Shown: piece after piece, positions 52,125 through 61,133 of the stretch
Numbering within the stretch: position 1 is the first letter of the stretch
How the letters are laid out: the number at the start of each line of letters is the position of its first letter
From: Virgibacillus necropolis
GTDB lineage: Bacteria > Bacillota > Bacilli > Bacillales > Amphibacillaceae
Length of the DNA: 64,000 bases
Assembly (NCBI RefSeq): GCF_002224365.1
Contig: NZ_CP022437.1
Location: forward strand, 3,038,001 to 3,102,000
Reading direction: 5' to 3'
Position numbers and translations under genes: made by a program
The notes under the pieces: model-generated
Databases searched by the model: none
Told to the model about the DNA's origin: nothing
Seen by the model: only the letters and a program-made list of their open reading frames with translations

Positions 52125-53144
52125 ATGGAGGAACAAGGTAAACAGATACGACTAACAGCAGCAGAGATTTCCCAGCTGTGGACTCAGTACATGAGTGATA
52201 CTGCAAGCATCTGTATGTTAACATATTACTGTGAAAAAGTAGAGGATGCTGAGATAAAGCCTGTAATTGAACATTCTTTACAAATAGCAACTAGTCATAT
52301 TCAAAAAATAACTGCAATACTTACGGAGGAAAAGTATAGTATCCCTCATGGCTTTAAAGTAGAAGAGGATGTTGATTTAACTGCTCCTAGGTTATTTTCT
52401 GACAGCTATGTATTAAACTTTATACATAATATGGCTAGAGTTGGACTTCATGGTTATTCACTTAGTTTATCTGTGGCTGTAAGAACTGACATTACAGATT
52501 ATTATAAAGAATGTCTATCAGAAACAATGCAATTATATGAAATGACAAAGAATTTATTATTGTCAAAAGGACTATATATCAGATCACCTTACTTTCCAAA
52601 CTTGGAGCAAGTTGATTATGTGAATAAGCAAGGATTTATGTTAGATGTTTTTGGAGAAAAGCGACCTTTAATAGCATTAGAGGTAACACATCTTTATACA
52701 AACATCCAAAGAAATGCTATAGGAGTAGCTACCTTATATGGCTTTAGCCAAGTAGCAAGGTCTAAGGATGTAACACAATTTTTCATTAAAGGTATAGAAA
52801 TTGGTAAAAAGCATAGAAAACTATTTAGTGAAAAATTAGAAGAAGGTAATCTTACTGCTCCTATGACTTGGGCTACAGAAACTACAAATAGCACAACTTA
52901 CACATTTTCTGAAAAACTCATGATGTTTTTTACAGCCTCTTTGAATACGTTGAGTATTGGTTATTATGGTGTTGCTATTGCTGAAAGTCCAAGAATTGAT
53001 ATTGGGGTGCTTTATAACAGATTAACATTAGAAATACAAAAGTATGCATTAGAAGGTGCTAGAATTATGGTGAAAAATAAATGGATGGAACAACCTCCTA
53101 TAGCTCCTGACAGAAATGAGTTAGCAAATAAATATACTGACTAG
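52125..53144 (+). CDS. DUF3231 family protein, first copy
   Basis: A 339-residue protein with two homologous helical halves of about 165 residues, beginning LTAAEISQLWTQYMSDTASI and IALEVTHLYTNIQRNAIGVA. This is the double DUF3231 arrangement, a ferritin-like four-helix fold. Such proteins are found in spore-forming Bacilli; function is unknown. GGGGGTC precedes the ATG. A paralogue lies 480 bp away on the opposite strand. Confidence 0.83.
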   Translation: MEEQGKQIRLTAAEISQLWTQYMSDTASICMLTYYCEKVEDAEIKPVIEHSLQIATSHIQKITAILTEEKYSIPHGFKVEEDVDLTAPRLFSDSYVLNFIHNMARVGLHGYSLSLSVAVRTDITDYYKECLSETMQLYEMTKNLLLSKGLYIRSPYFPNLEQVDYVNKQGFMLDVFGEKRPLIALEVTHLYTNIQRNAIGVATLYGFSQVARSKDVTQFFIKGIEIGKKHRKLFSEKLEEGNLTAPMTWATETTNSTTYTFSEKLMMFFTASLNTLSIGYYGVAIAESPRIDIGVLYNRLTLEIQKYALEGARIMVKNKWMEQPPIAPDRNELANKYTD

Positions 53145-53170
53145 CTTAGATAAAGAATGCATCAATCAAA

Positions 53171-53206
53171 TAAGTCTGCTGTCCACGTAACCAGCAAGAC
53201 TTTTTT
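53171..53206 (+). terminator. terminator of first DUF3231 gene
   Basis: AAGTCTGCTG and CAGCAAGACTT form a bulged stem followed by six T. Confidence 0.7.
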
Positions 53207-53207
53207 G

Positions 53208-53280
53208 GCAGTTAAGAAAGTATAAACCCTTTCTTACTGCATAAGTGCAACTAAGGCTTGCGATAAGCTAAGTTTTCTAA
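53208..53280. repeat. structured repeat family A, copy 3 (inverted)
   Basis: Reverse complement of copy 1 from CTTTCTTAACTGC to TTAGAAAACTT, with an internal deletion of about 15 bp in the GCCAAG hairpin. It abuts the terminator above. Confidence 0.78.
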
Positions 53281-53305
53281 TGTTATAAAATTTATATACA
53301 AGTTC

Positions 53306-53449
53306 TTATGAACATTGCGGGATCTTTTGGAAATTGGCTTGCTGTTCTGCCAACCATACAATAAATTCATATTCTTCGTTTGTTAATTCCCTGTCTAATT
53401 TCTGTTTAAATTCTTGAACAAGACTTATGTATTGGTCCATATAATTCAT
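53306..53449 (-). CDS. small hydrophilic protein, 47 aa
   Basis: A 47-residue protein, MNYMDQYISLVQEFKQKLDR followed by ELTNEEYEFIVWLAEQQANF. It is predicted to be helical. The ATG at 53449 follows GGTGG; the longer frame to 53491 is unlikely. It lies between the two DUF3231 genes. I do not recognise a family. Confidence 0.5.
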   Translation of the reverse strand: MNYMDQYISLVQEFKQKLDRELTNEEYEFIVWLAEQQANFQKIPQCS

Positions 53450-53626
53450 TGTACCCACCACCTTTACATAATCATAGCAATTTTCAAACAAATTAAAAGG
53501 GTATTACAAAGAATGTAACATAAATGTAATATAGTGATCATCTATAAAATTCCATATAAAATCCTATTGGATAGAATGACACTCATTATTTTAAAGGTCC
53601 ATAAAGAAAATTAGCCCTTTTTAATT

Positions 53627-54637
53627 TTATTTTTTCTTCACCAATTCATCCCTATCCAATGCTCTAGGTGGTTCTTCCATCCATCCATTTTTAATCATGA
53701 TGTTTGCTCCGTCCTCAGCATATTTAAGTATTTCAAGTACTAATCTGCTATATTTTACACCTAAATCTCTTCTTGGGCTCATTGCCATACTTGAACCATA
53801 ATATCCAACACTCAAAGCAATTAAAGCTGTGGAGTAGAACATCATTAACTTATCAGAAAAAGTATAAGCAGTTGATTCTGTGACTTCTGTATCCATTGTA
53901 ATAGGTACAGAAAGATCATCCTCTCTCATGATTGAGCCGAATATCTCACAATGTTTAGATGCAATTTCTTTACCCCTTACAAGATACTTTCTTACCTCTT
54001 TTGACTTTGCTACTTGGCTAAACCCAATCATAGTGGCTACACCTAAAGCATTCCTTTGAAAATTAGAATAGAGGTTTATAATTTCTGTACCTACCAAAGG
54101 TCTTCTTTCACCAAAATAACCTGTAAGGAAACTCTGGCTTTTTACAAAGTCATAATTCTCAGGTGTTGGGAGGTATGGTGACCTGATATAAAGCCCTTTG
54201 GATAATAAAAGTTCCTTTGTTTCTCTAAGAAATGGAGTTAACTGTGAAATACATTCATTAAAGTAACTATAAACATCTGCCCTTACAGCCAAAGACAAAC
54301 TGATACTGTAGGTTTGTAAGGCAATTTGCGCTCCTAAATGAAGGTAATTCAAAACATATGAATCAGAATACAAACTAGGAGCAGATACATCTACATCCTC
54401 ATCCAATTTAAATCCATGTGGAATTGGGTAATTTTCCTTATTAAAAATTTCAGTTAACGTTTTTACATTACCCTGAGCTAAATCCAAAGCCTGTTGGATA
54501 AGTGGTCTAATTTCTTCATCCTTAACTTTAGCTGAAAAGTATTGAAACTTACATATCAGGACACTGTCATTTATGTATGCAGTCCAAAGTTGTGTAATTT
54601 CTGCTGATGTCAGTTTTACATGATCACGTTCCATCAT
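53627..54637 (-). CDS. DUF3231 family protein, second copy
   Basis: A 336-residue paralogue of the gene at 52125-53144, with the same two-repeat architecture: LTSAEITQLWTAYINDSVLI and VGTEIINLYSNFQRNALGVA. The two are convergent, as after an inverted duplication. GGAGTG precedes a double ATG. Confidence 0.83.
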   Translation of the reverse strand: MMERDHVKLTSAEITQLWTAYINDSVLICKFQYFSAKVKDEEIRPLIQQALDLAQGNVKTLTEIFNKENYPIPHGFKLDEDVDVSAPSLYSDSYVLNYLHLGAQIALQTYSISLSLAVRADVYSYFNECISQLTPFLRETKELLLSKGLYIRSPYLPTPENYDFVKSQSFLTGYFGERRPLVGTEIINLYSNFQRNALGVATMIGFSQVAKSKEVRKYLVRGKEIASKHCEIFGSIMREDDLSVPITMDTEVTESTAYTFSDKLMMFYSTALIALSVGYYGSSMAMSPRRDLGVKYSRLVLEILKYAEDGANIMIKNGWMEEPPRALDRDELVKKK

Positions 54638-54771
54638 ATTTCACTCCTAACATAATTATCTATAATAGGTGATTATGCCCAAAATTTAATCTTTTAATAG
54701 GAAAATAAGATAAATAAAAAAAACTAAGTTGGTTATACTAAATCAAAATGTCTTATAAGGAGCTAGAATAC

Positions 54772-54975
54772 ATGTTGAATAGAATGGAAAATCTACAGAC
54801 AAGAATAACTAACCTACATGAATTAAAGACTGAGGCTCAAGCAGACCTAGAGGATTTATACAGATATATAAACCAAATAGAGCCAGGATACTGCAAAGAT
54901 ATACTAGAACAAAAGAAAGAGCTAAAAGAGCAGATACTAGAGGATATTGGAGCTGAGTTGAGATATATGACGTAA
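54772..54975 (+). CDS. small coiled-coil protein, 67 aa
   Basis: A 67-residue, strongly charged, helical protein (MLNRMENLQTRITNLHELKT to QILEDIGAELRYMT) with heptad-like spacing. AAGGAG lies 9 bp upstream of the ATG at 54772; a frame from 54748 has no ribosome binding site. Unknown family; it resembles small spore-forming-bacterial hypotheticals. Confidence 0.5.
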   Translation: MLNRMENLQTRITNLHELKTEAQADLEDLYRYINQIEPGYCKDILEQKKELKEQILEDIGAELRYMT

Positions 54976-55294
54976 AAAAGCTTCGAGCTATTATGCCTGA
55001 TGCCTTATTAATCTCTTGCAATTCCTAACAGACCCACAGGTATTATAAAAATACGGGCGATCTTTATTAAGATTCATGCCATTAAATTCTCTTCAGAAGA
55101 CGAAGATTTTTCTTGCCGCATAAATTCCGAATTCAAATGATGTTATATTCCAAAGCATGATAATAGCGATAAACTCTTCAAAACAATTCCCTTATATCCC
55201 ATTTTTCAGCTAATTTAATTCCTTCCTGTAACATATACATACCAACACCTAGACTTTAATGATTACCTTATACAATATAATTTCCACAAGAACC
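54976..55294. other. intergenic stretch with no supported gene
   Basis: About 320 bp before the terminator of the hut-linked transporter. No open frame with a ribosome binding site and no repeat. Confidence 0.55.
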
Positions 55295-55333
55295 AAAAAC
55301 TCCAGACGGGTTTAAACCGACTTGGAGCTTTTT
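55295..55333 (-). terminator. terminator of the hut cluster
   Basis: AAAAACTCCAGACGG and CCGACTTGGAGCTTTTT pair as a long, slightly mismatched stem with a 7-base loop and T-tract. Confidence 0.75.
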
Positions 55334-55358
55334 ATGTTATGACGTAATTCAAATCTAC

Positions 55359-56705
55359 TTATAGTACAACTGCAGCTATTGTGCCAAAAATGAGCAATGG
55401 AATATTGTAGTGAATAAACGTTGGTACGCATGTATCCCAAATGTGATCATGCTGTCCATCAACACTAAGACCTGCTGTTGGACCAAGTGTACTATCTGAT
55501 GCAGGTGACCCAGCATCACCAAGCGCACCAGCTGTACCAATTAAAGCAGCAGTCGCTAATGTGCTAAAACCTAAAGCAGCACATAATGGAACATAAATTG
55601 CTGCAATAATTGGTATCGTTCCAAAAGAAGTACCAATTCCCATCGTTATGAAAAGTCCGATTAACAACAACGCGAATGCTGCAATTAAGTGACTACTCCC
55701 ATCAAACCACGTGCTGGCGCTTGAAACGAATTCATTAACAGAACCTGTTTCTTTCAAAACATTCGCATAACCTGAAGCAATTAACATAATAAATGCAATA
55801 GCCCCCATCATTAACATGCCTTCCTGAACAACCCTATCCCCTGTTTTCAGATAAACAACCCTAGACAAAAACATTACGGTAATACCACCGATAGCACCAA
55901 TCACCATCGAATCAAAAGTGAGTTGAAGGACAAAAGCTGCAATAATGGAAATTAAAGTGAAAGCATGCAACTTTTTATTTTTACTAGTCACGCCTGGTTT
56001 ATCCTCTGTTGTAACGGCAATTTCCTCGGCGGCATCTTTTACCGGATCCTTTATTTCAACATCCTTATACTTACGAGATTTTCTATAGGTGAACAATATC
56101 GCAATAAGAAGCCCCACAATCATGCCTAATACAGGGATACTCATTGCCAAGGGAATTTTTGACATTGCTATCGGCATTCCGTTCTTCTCCATTTCACTAG
56201 CTATAATTCCGTGAAAGATTAAACCGTACCCTATTGGGACTACCATATAAGGTGCCTTCAATCCAAATGTTAATGCAGAGGCTACCGCGCGTCGATCAAT
56301 CCCAAGGTGATTAAAGAGTATGAGAAGTGGCGGGATTAAAATCGGAATAAAAGCAATGTGTACTGGAATTACCGTTCCGGAGAGACAGGTAAGACCCGCA
56401 ATTAGAAATAGCAAAACGAATTTCTTTTCTTTTATAACTCTCAGTAAATATTGCACTAAAACTTCTGTTATCCCAGATAAGGCTATCATCGCTGCGAAAA
56501 TACCAAGTAGTATATAGCTAAGAGCTGTTTCTGCTTGCCCACCCATACCACTTATTAATGTATTGATTGTATCTGCAAGAGGCAATCCCGCCGTCAATCC
56601 AGCAACAATTGCCGACACTACCAATGCAAAAATAACATGTACTCGGAACAAACTTAAAAGTGCTAACGTCAAAACAGACAATACAACAGGGTTTAGCAAA
56701 ACCAT
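55359..56705 (-). CDS. YuiF-like Na+/H+ antiporter family transporter
   Basis: A 448-residue polytopic protein of the YuiF/NhaC superfamily. Visible are GTVIPVHIAFIPILIPPLL, GIGTSFGTIPIIAAIYVPL and the signature GALGDAGSPASDSTLGPTAGL. YuiF relatives are proposed amino-acid (histidine) transporters. As the last gene of the hut cluster it is a candidate histidine or Na+-coupled importer. The ATG at 56705 follows AAAGGTGAG; the longer frame to 56717 overlaps that site. Confidence 0.8.
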   Translation of the reverse strand: MVLLNPVVLSVLTLALLSLFRVHVIFALVVSAIVAGLTAGLPLADTINTLISGMGGQAETALSYILLGIFAAMIALSGITEVLVQYLLRVIKEKKFVLLFLIAGLTCLSGTVIPVHIAFIPILIPPLLILFNHLGIDRRAVASALTFGLKAPYMVVPIGYGLIFHGIIASEMEKNGMPIAMSKIPLAMSIPVLGMIVGLLIAILFTYRKSRKYKDVEIKDPVKDAAEEIAVTTEDKPGVTSKNKKLHAFTLISIIAAFVLQLTFDSMVIGAIGGITVMFLSRVVYLKTGDRVVQEGMLMMGAIAFIMLIASGYANVLKETGSVNEFVSSASTWFDGSSHLIAAFALLLIGLFITMGIGTSFGTIPIIAAIYVPLCAALGFSTLATAALIGTAGALGDAGSPASDSTLGPTAGLSVDGQHDHIWDTCVPTFIHYNIPLLIFGTIAAVVL

Positions 56706-56849
56706 TTTTCCACTCACCTTTTTTAATGGATTTTATAATAAGCCATCATTCCAGATGGATAATTATTAATATTCGGTCAATTTAAATAGAAAGTATGCTG
56801 CACCATACTTCTTCTTACCATAGGACTACAATACTTCAGAGTTATTAAA

Positions 56850-58355
56850 TTAGTAATTTATATTTTCCGTTAAAATAAATGTAGCCAATTTCTCTATTTG
56901 ATCCGAAATATCACGATCACTTTCAAGTGGCGGACAAATTTCACGTACTTTTTTCAAATATTCTCTTGTAACTGAAGCTAATTCCTCTTCTATATTTTCT
57001 AAATAAATTGCTTGTGAAGCACAAATCATTTCAATCGCAATAACGCGAGCTGAATTATGAATCATATCACGTGCTTGTCTTGAACCGATTGTTCCCATAC
57101 TAACGTGGTCTTCCTGGTTTGCTGATGTTGGAATTGAGTCAACACTTGACGGATGTGCCAGTACTTTATTTTCAGAAACAAGTGCGGCTGCAGCATATTG
57201 TGCCACCATCAATCCACATTCTAAACCAGGATCTTTTGCTAAAAATGGAGACATACCACTTAATTGCGGATTAACAAGGCGTTCAATTCTTCGCTCTGCA
57301 ATATTTGCCCATTCAGCTGCAGCAATTTTTAAATGATCCATAGAAAGAGCGATCGGCTGTCCGTGGAAGTGGCCCCCAGAAATGATCCGGCCATCTTCGA
57401 GAACAATTGGGTTGTCTGTTGTCGAATTAAATTCAATTCCTAGCACACTATCTACATGTCTGAATGTCTGCCAGGATGCTCCATGAACCTGAGGAATGCA
57501 ACGAATAGAATAAGCGTCCTGCATCCTGATCTCTCCCTGTTCGGTAATGCGTTTGCTGCCTTCTAACCACTTTCTTATTCTGGATGCAACATTTTCAATC
57601 TCCGGATGAGGACGAACAGCTAATAAATCCGGATCAAAAGCAGAAATCACCCCCTGAAGGGCTTCCATTGTCAAACATGCAGACATATCTGATGCCATAC
57701 CAAGTCGTTCTGCTTCGTTAAGGGCAATTGCCCCGACACCTGTCATCGCCTGAGTACCGTTAATCAAAGCAAGTCCCTCTTTTGCCTGTAAAGTAACGGG
57801 TTCTAGTCCAGCGTTTTTCAACGCCTCTAATCCAGAAAGTACTTCTCCTTGGTACTCCGCTTTCCCTTCACCAATCAGTACAATTGCCATATGTGCAAGA
57901 GGAGCTAAATCTCCACTGGCCCCAACAGAACCTTTACATGGAATGACCGGATGGACACCTTTGTTGATCATGTTGACTAGTAATGTCAGCGTCTCTTCTC
58001 TAATTCCGGAAAAACCTTTGATAAGTGAATTCGCACGTAATGTCATCATTGCCCTAACAACTGACTTTGGAAATGGTTCACCAACACCGACTGCATCTGC
58101 ACGCAGAAGGTTCAATTGTAGTCTTTCAATATCATTTTTTTCAATTTCTATATCACTCAATTTTCCGAAACCAGTATTAACGCCATAAACTATTTGACCC
58201 TCATTAATTTGCTTTTCGATTCGTTTACGGCTTTCTTTTACTTTTTCCAAGCTTTCTTCTGCTATAGTTACTTCTGCGACACCATTAACAACCTGTTCAA
58301 TCTTGTGTCGATCCAGCGTATATCCATCTAGTTTAATGACATGATTTTGTGACAT
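56850..58355 (-). CDS. hutH: histidine ammonia-lyase
   Basis: A 501-residue aromatic amino-acid lyase. The MIO-forming Ala-Ser-Gly triad is Ala146-Ser147-Gly148 in CKGSVGASGDLAPLAHM; the catalytic Tyr lies in YGVNTGFGKL (about 57-66). It deaminates histidine to urocanate. It is part of a minus-strand hut cluster with HutU and HutI upstream. GGGGAGAAG precedes the ATG. Confidence 0.95.
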   Translation of the reverse strand: MSQNHVIKLDGYTLDRHKIEQVVNGVAEVTIAEESLEKVKESRKRIEKQINEGQIVYGVNTGFGKLSDIEIEKNDIERLQLNLLRADAVGVGEPFPKSVVRAMMTLRANSLIKGFSGIREETLTLLVNMINKGVHPVIPCKGSVGASGDLAPLAHMAIVLIGEGKAEYQGEVLSGLEALKNAGLEPVTLQAKEGLALINGTQAMTGVGAIALNEAERLGMASDMSACLTMEALQGVISAFDPDLLAVRPHPEIENVASRIRKWLEGSKRITEQGEIRMQDAYSIRCIPQVHGASWQTFRHVDSVLGIEFNSTTDNPIVLEDGRIISGGHFHGQPIALSMDHLKIAAAEWANIAERRIERLVNPQLSGMSPFLAKDPGLECGLMVAQYAAAALVSENKVLAHPSSVDSIPTSANQEDHVSMGTIGSRQARDMIHNSARVIAIEMICASQAIYLENIEEELASVTREYLKKVREICPPLESDRDISDQIEKLATFILTENINY

Positions 58356-58454
58356 GTTTTTCTTCTCCCCTTCTCTGTAGAATTGCTTGCAAGTTAGTGT
58401 GGAAATTTATGTATATGGCTATAGCCTTAAATGGTATGATTCTAAAAAAGCTAA

Positions 58455-59810
58455 TTAAAGTATTAAATAAACAATTGGTGTAACAATTAATAAAGTGAAC
58501 ACAGTTCTAACAAACCAAATAGCAATCATGTGACTTAGTTTAATTGGTATTTCAGTGGAAAGAATACATGGAATCAATGATGAGAAAAATAGAATAGCTG
58601 AAATGGAAAGAGAACCTATTATAAATCGAGTTTCTAAGCTTGTGTCCAAGACAACTAACGATGGAACAAACATATCAATTAAGTTAACAGTAGCCGCTTT
58701 TGCAGCCAGAAATGGCTCTGGTATTTGCAATAAAAGGGTTAACGGATAAAATATATACCCAACATAGTCAAAAATTGAGGTATGGTTGACTAAAATAAAG
58801 CCTAGTAAACCTACTGACATAATAGTTGGAAGGATCGCCATTGCCATTAACAAACCGTCTTTTAGGTTATCAAAAATATTCTTCCTTAGACTAGGAGCAT
58901 TTTGAGCTGTTATCATTGCTTGTTGCCATGCATGTTTAATACGATTACCTTGAATTGTATCTTCTGGATATCCTTCTTTTGTATAATAATCATCGCTTAT
59001 TTTATTTAATGGCCAAATTCTTACAGTAATAGCAGTGACAATAAATGTAACTAAAAACGTCACCCAGAAATATAAGTTCCATATGTGCATCAAATCCAGC
59101 GTCTTTGCGACAACAACCATAAATGTTGCTGAGACGGTTGAAAAACCTGTAGCGATAATTGTTGCCTCTCTTTTCGAATACTTTCCTTCTTTATAGACTC
59201 GGTTTGTAATCAATAGTCCGATTGAGTAGCTCCCAACAAATGAAGCAACAGCATCGATCGCTGACCGTCCCGGTGTTTTCCAAATCGGTCGCATTATCGG
59301 CTGCATGATAACCCCAATAAATTCTAGCAAGCCATAACCTACAAGTAAAGCTAAGAAAATGGCACCAATGGGCACAAGCAACCCAATTGGTATAAGCAAT
59401 AAATTTAACCAGTATGGTCCCATGTTTTCAGCCATCAACCATCCAGGGCCCATTTCAAACATTACGAGAAAAGTTGCAACCGCTCCCAATACCTTAAAAA
59501 CGGAGATAACAACCTCCACTTTATTTTTATTCCATGTTCTTTTGTAAAAGGGATATGCTGCTCCTAAAATAACAAGGAGCAACGCATAATAGGAAGCGCC
59601 AACACCGATTAATCCCCGTATCCAACTTATAAGATGGTCCAATGGTATTGAACTTTTACCATTTACTTCAATTGGTACAAAAAACATAAATATTCCAATA
59701 GAACTAAAAACAAAGAAGTTCAAAAAATGCCTCGGAGAAAGAGTAGATCTATTAATGTCACTTTGCACATAATTATCTTCAGGAATGTTAGACTTTTCAA
59801 TTCCACTCAT
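58455..59810 (-). CDS. YjiH-family nucleoside-recognition (gate) domain transporter
   Basis: A 451-residue membrane protein of the YjiH family with about 11-12 transmembrane segments and the Gate (nucleoside recognition) pattern GATIIATGFSTVSATFMVVV-like (REATIIATGFSTVSATFMVV) in the middle. Homologues are often linked to hut operons in Bacilli. It lies between HutH and the M20 peptidase, so it is likely a transporter for histidine or a peptide. The substrate is not evident from sequence. Confidence 0.75.
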   Translation of the reverse strand: MSGIEKSNIPEDNYVQSDINRSTLSPRHFLNFFVFSSIGIFMFFVPIEVNGKSSIPLDHLISWIRGLIGVGASYYALLLVILGAAYPFYKRTWNKNKVEVVISVFKVLGAVATFLVMFEMGPGWLMAENMGPYWLNLLLIPIGLLVPIGAIFLALLVGYGLLEFIGVIMQPIMRPIWKTPGRSAIDAVASFVGSYSIGLLITNRVYKEGKYSKREATIIATGFSTVSATFMVVVAKTLDLMHIWNLYFWVTFLVTFIVTAITVRIWPLNKISDDYYTKEGYPEDTIQGNRIKHAWQQAMITAQNAPSLRKNIFDNLKDGLLMAMAILPTIMSVGLLGFILVNHTSIFDYVGYIFYPLTLLLQIPEPFLAAKAATVNLIDMFVPSLVVLDTSLETRFIIGSLSISAILFFSSLIPCILSTEIPIKLSHMIAIWFVRTVFTLLIVTPIVYLIL

Positions 59811-59915
59811 CTTAACAACCTCTTTCCATCTTAACTATGAGTCTTAAATAACAGTAAATTTTAAACCGTAAATAAAGAGAAATGCTTCCTAATAAATAAT
59901 ACTTTTATGAAATTG

Positions 59916-59946
59916 GGATTCCGGCTTCGTCATGAGCCAGAATCCT
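59916..59946 (-). terminator. intercistronic hairpin in hut cluster
   Basis: GGGATTCCGGCT and AGCCAGAATCC pair around a short loop between the M20 peptidase and YjiH genes. Without a long T-tract it may attenuate or protect mRNA rather than end it. Confidence 0.45.
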
Positions 59947-59964
59947 AAAACATTATTAGTTCTT

Positions 59965-61116
59965 TTAATGCGTTTCATACCAATCTTTTATAAGGCCTGC
60001 AGCATATCTGCCACCATTCATTAAGTTTTCTATGCTGATATGCTCATGAAAGGTATGAATATTTCGAAACCCATTGCCTAATGTAATACATTCAAGCCCA
60101 TTTTCATTGAGAACGTTTGTATCAGCGCCCCCAAGTGTTTTAGTAGTATATTTATCAACGCCGATTTCATCTGCTGCGCTTAATGCTGTTTTTGCCAGAT
60201 CATCTTCTTTTGGTACATTAAACCCTAAATATTTCTTCTCAAACCTCACTTTTGCGCTACCGTCATGTTGTTCTGCCGCTTTTTCAACAGCTGCTTTCAT
60301 GTGTTCCAACTGATTATCTAAGCCCTCTTTTTCAAAACTACGTACTTCCCCGACTAATTCAACTTCACCTGGAATAATGGAAGACATTGTTCCACCTTTA
60401 ATAACACCAATATTAGCTAACGTTTGGTCATCAATCTTACCAAGCTTCATATTTTTCAATGCGTCTGAAGCGATAAGGAATGCATTGATCCCTTCTTCTG
60501 GATTCAAACCGATATGAGAAGACCTTCCTTTTATATCGCAATAAATACGACTGCTATAAGGACCTTGCAAAATAATCTGACCTACATCCCCACTACTGTC
60601 AAAAATAAAGCCTTTTTTACTCTTTACTAATGAATAATCCAAATGGCTTGCTCCGACAAGTCCAGGTTGTTCATTAACCGTAAGAACTAATTCGATTGGT
60701 CCGCATGGGGTCCCGGATTCTTGAATAACTTTAATACCCTCCAGATAGGCAGCTAATGCAGCTCGATCGTCTGCCCCGAGTATCGTTGTGCCATCTGAAT
60801 AAATAATTCCATCTTTTATAACTGGATCCAATCCTTCAGTCGGAAGTACCGTGTCCATATGTGTGGATAAAAATAAAGGTTCAGCATCTGAATCAGTACC
60901 TTCCCACCAGGCAATCAGATTACCGCAGTTCCCTCCAAACTCCTTATGAGCTTCATCAAACTGAATTGAAAAACCCAGTTCTTCCAGTTTTGGAATTAAA
61001 AATTCCGCCATTGGCTTTTCACTGCCACTAGGCGCATTGATTTTTGCCAATTCTAAAAAGCTGTCTAATAAGCGTTCTTCATTTATTTTTACTGTTGTTT
61101 TATTTTCACTTACCAA
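59965..61116 (-). CDS. M20-family peptidase (PepT/tripeptidase-like)
   Basis: A 383-residue di-zinc M20 peptidase of the PepT-like group. Metal motifs: FLSTHMDTVLP (His, Asp), TTILGADDRAALAAYLEG (bridging Asp), LVLTVNEQPGLVG (Glu, with the second Glu of the typical EE pair changed to Gln), and the late NIHTFHEHISI. The start is TTG at 61116. It sits inside the hut cluster between HutI and YjiH, so it may release histidine from short peptides. Standard hut operons do not contain it. Confidence 0.8.
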   Translation of the reverse strand: MVSENKTTVKINEERLLDSFLELAKINAPSGSEKPMAEFLIPKLEELGFSIQFDEAHKEFGGNCGNLIAWWEGTDSDAEPLFLSTHMDTVLPTEGLDPVIKDGIIYSDGTTILGADDRAALAAYLEGIKVIQESGTPCGPIELVLTVNEQPGLVGASHLDYSLVKSKKGFIFDSSGDVGQIILQGPYSSRIYCDIKGRSSHIGLNPEEGINAFLIASDALKNMKLGKIDDQTLANIGVIKGGTMSSIIPGEVELVGEVRSFEKEGLDNQLEHMKAAVEKAAEQHDGSAKVRFEKKYLGFNVPKEDDLAKTALSAADEIGVDKYTTKTLGGADTNVLNENGLECITLGNGFRNIHTFHEHISIENLMNGGRYAAGLIKDWYETH

Positions 61117-61133
61117 TCTAATCCATCCTTTCC

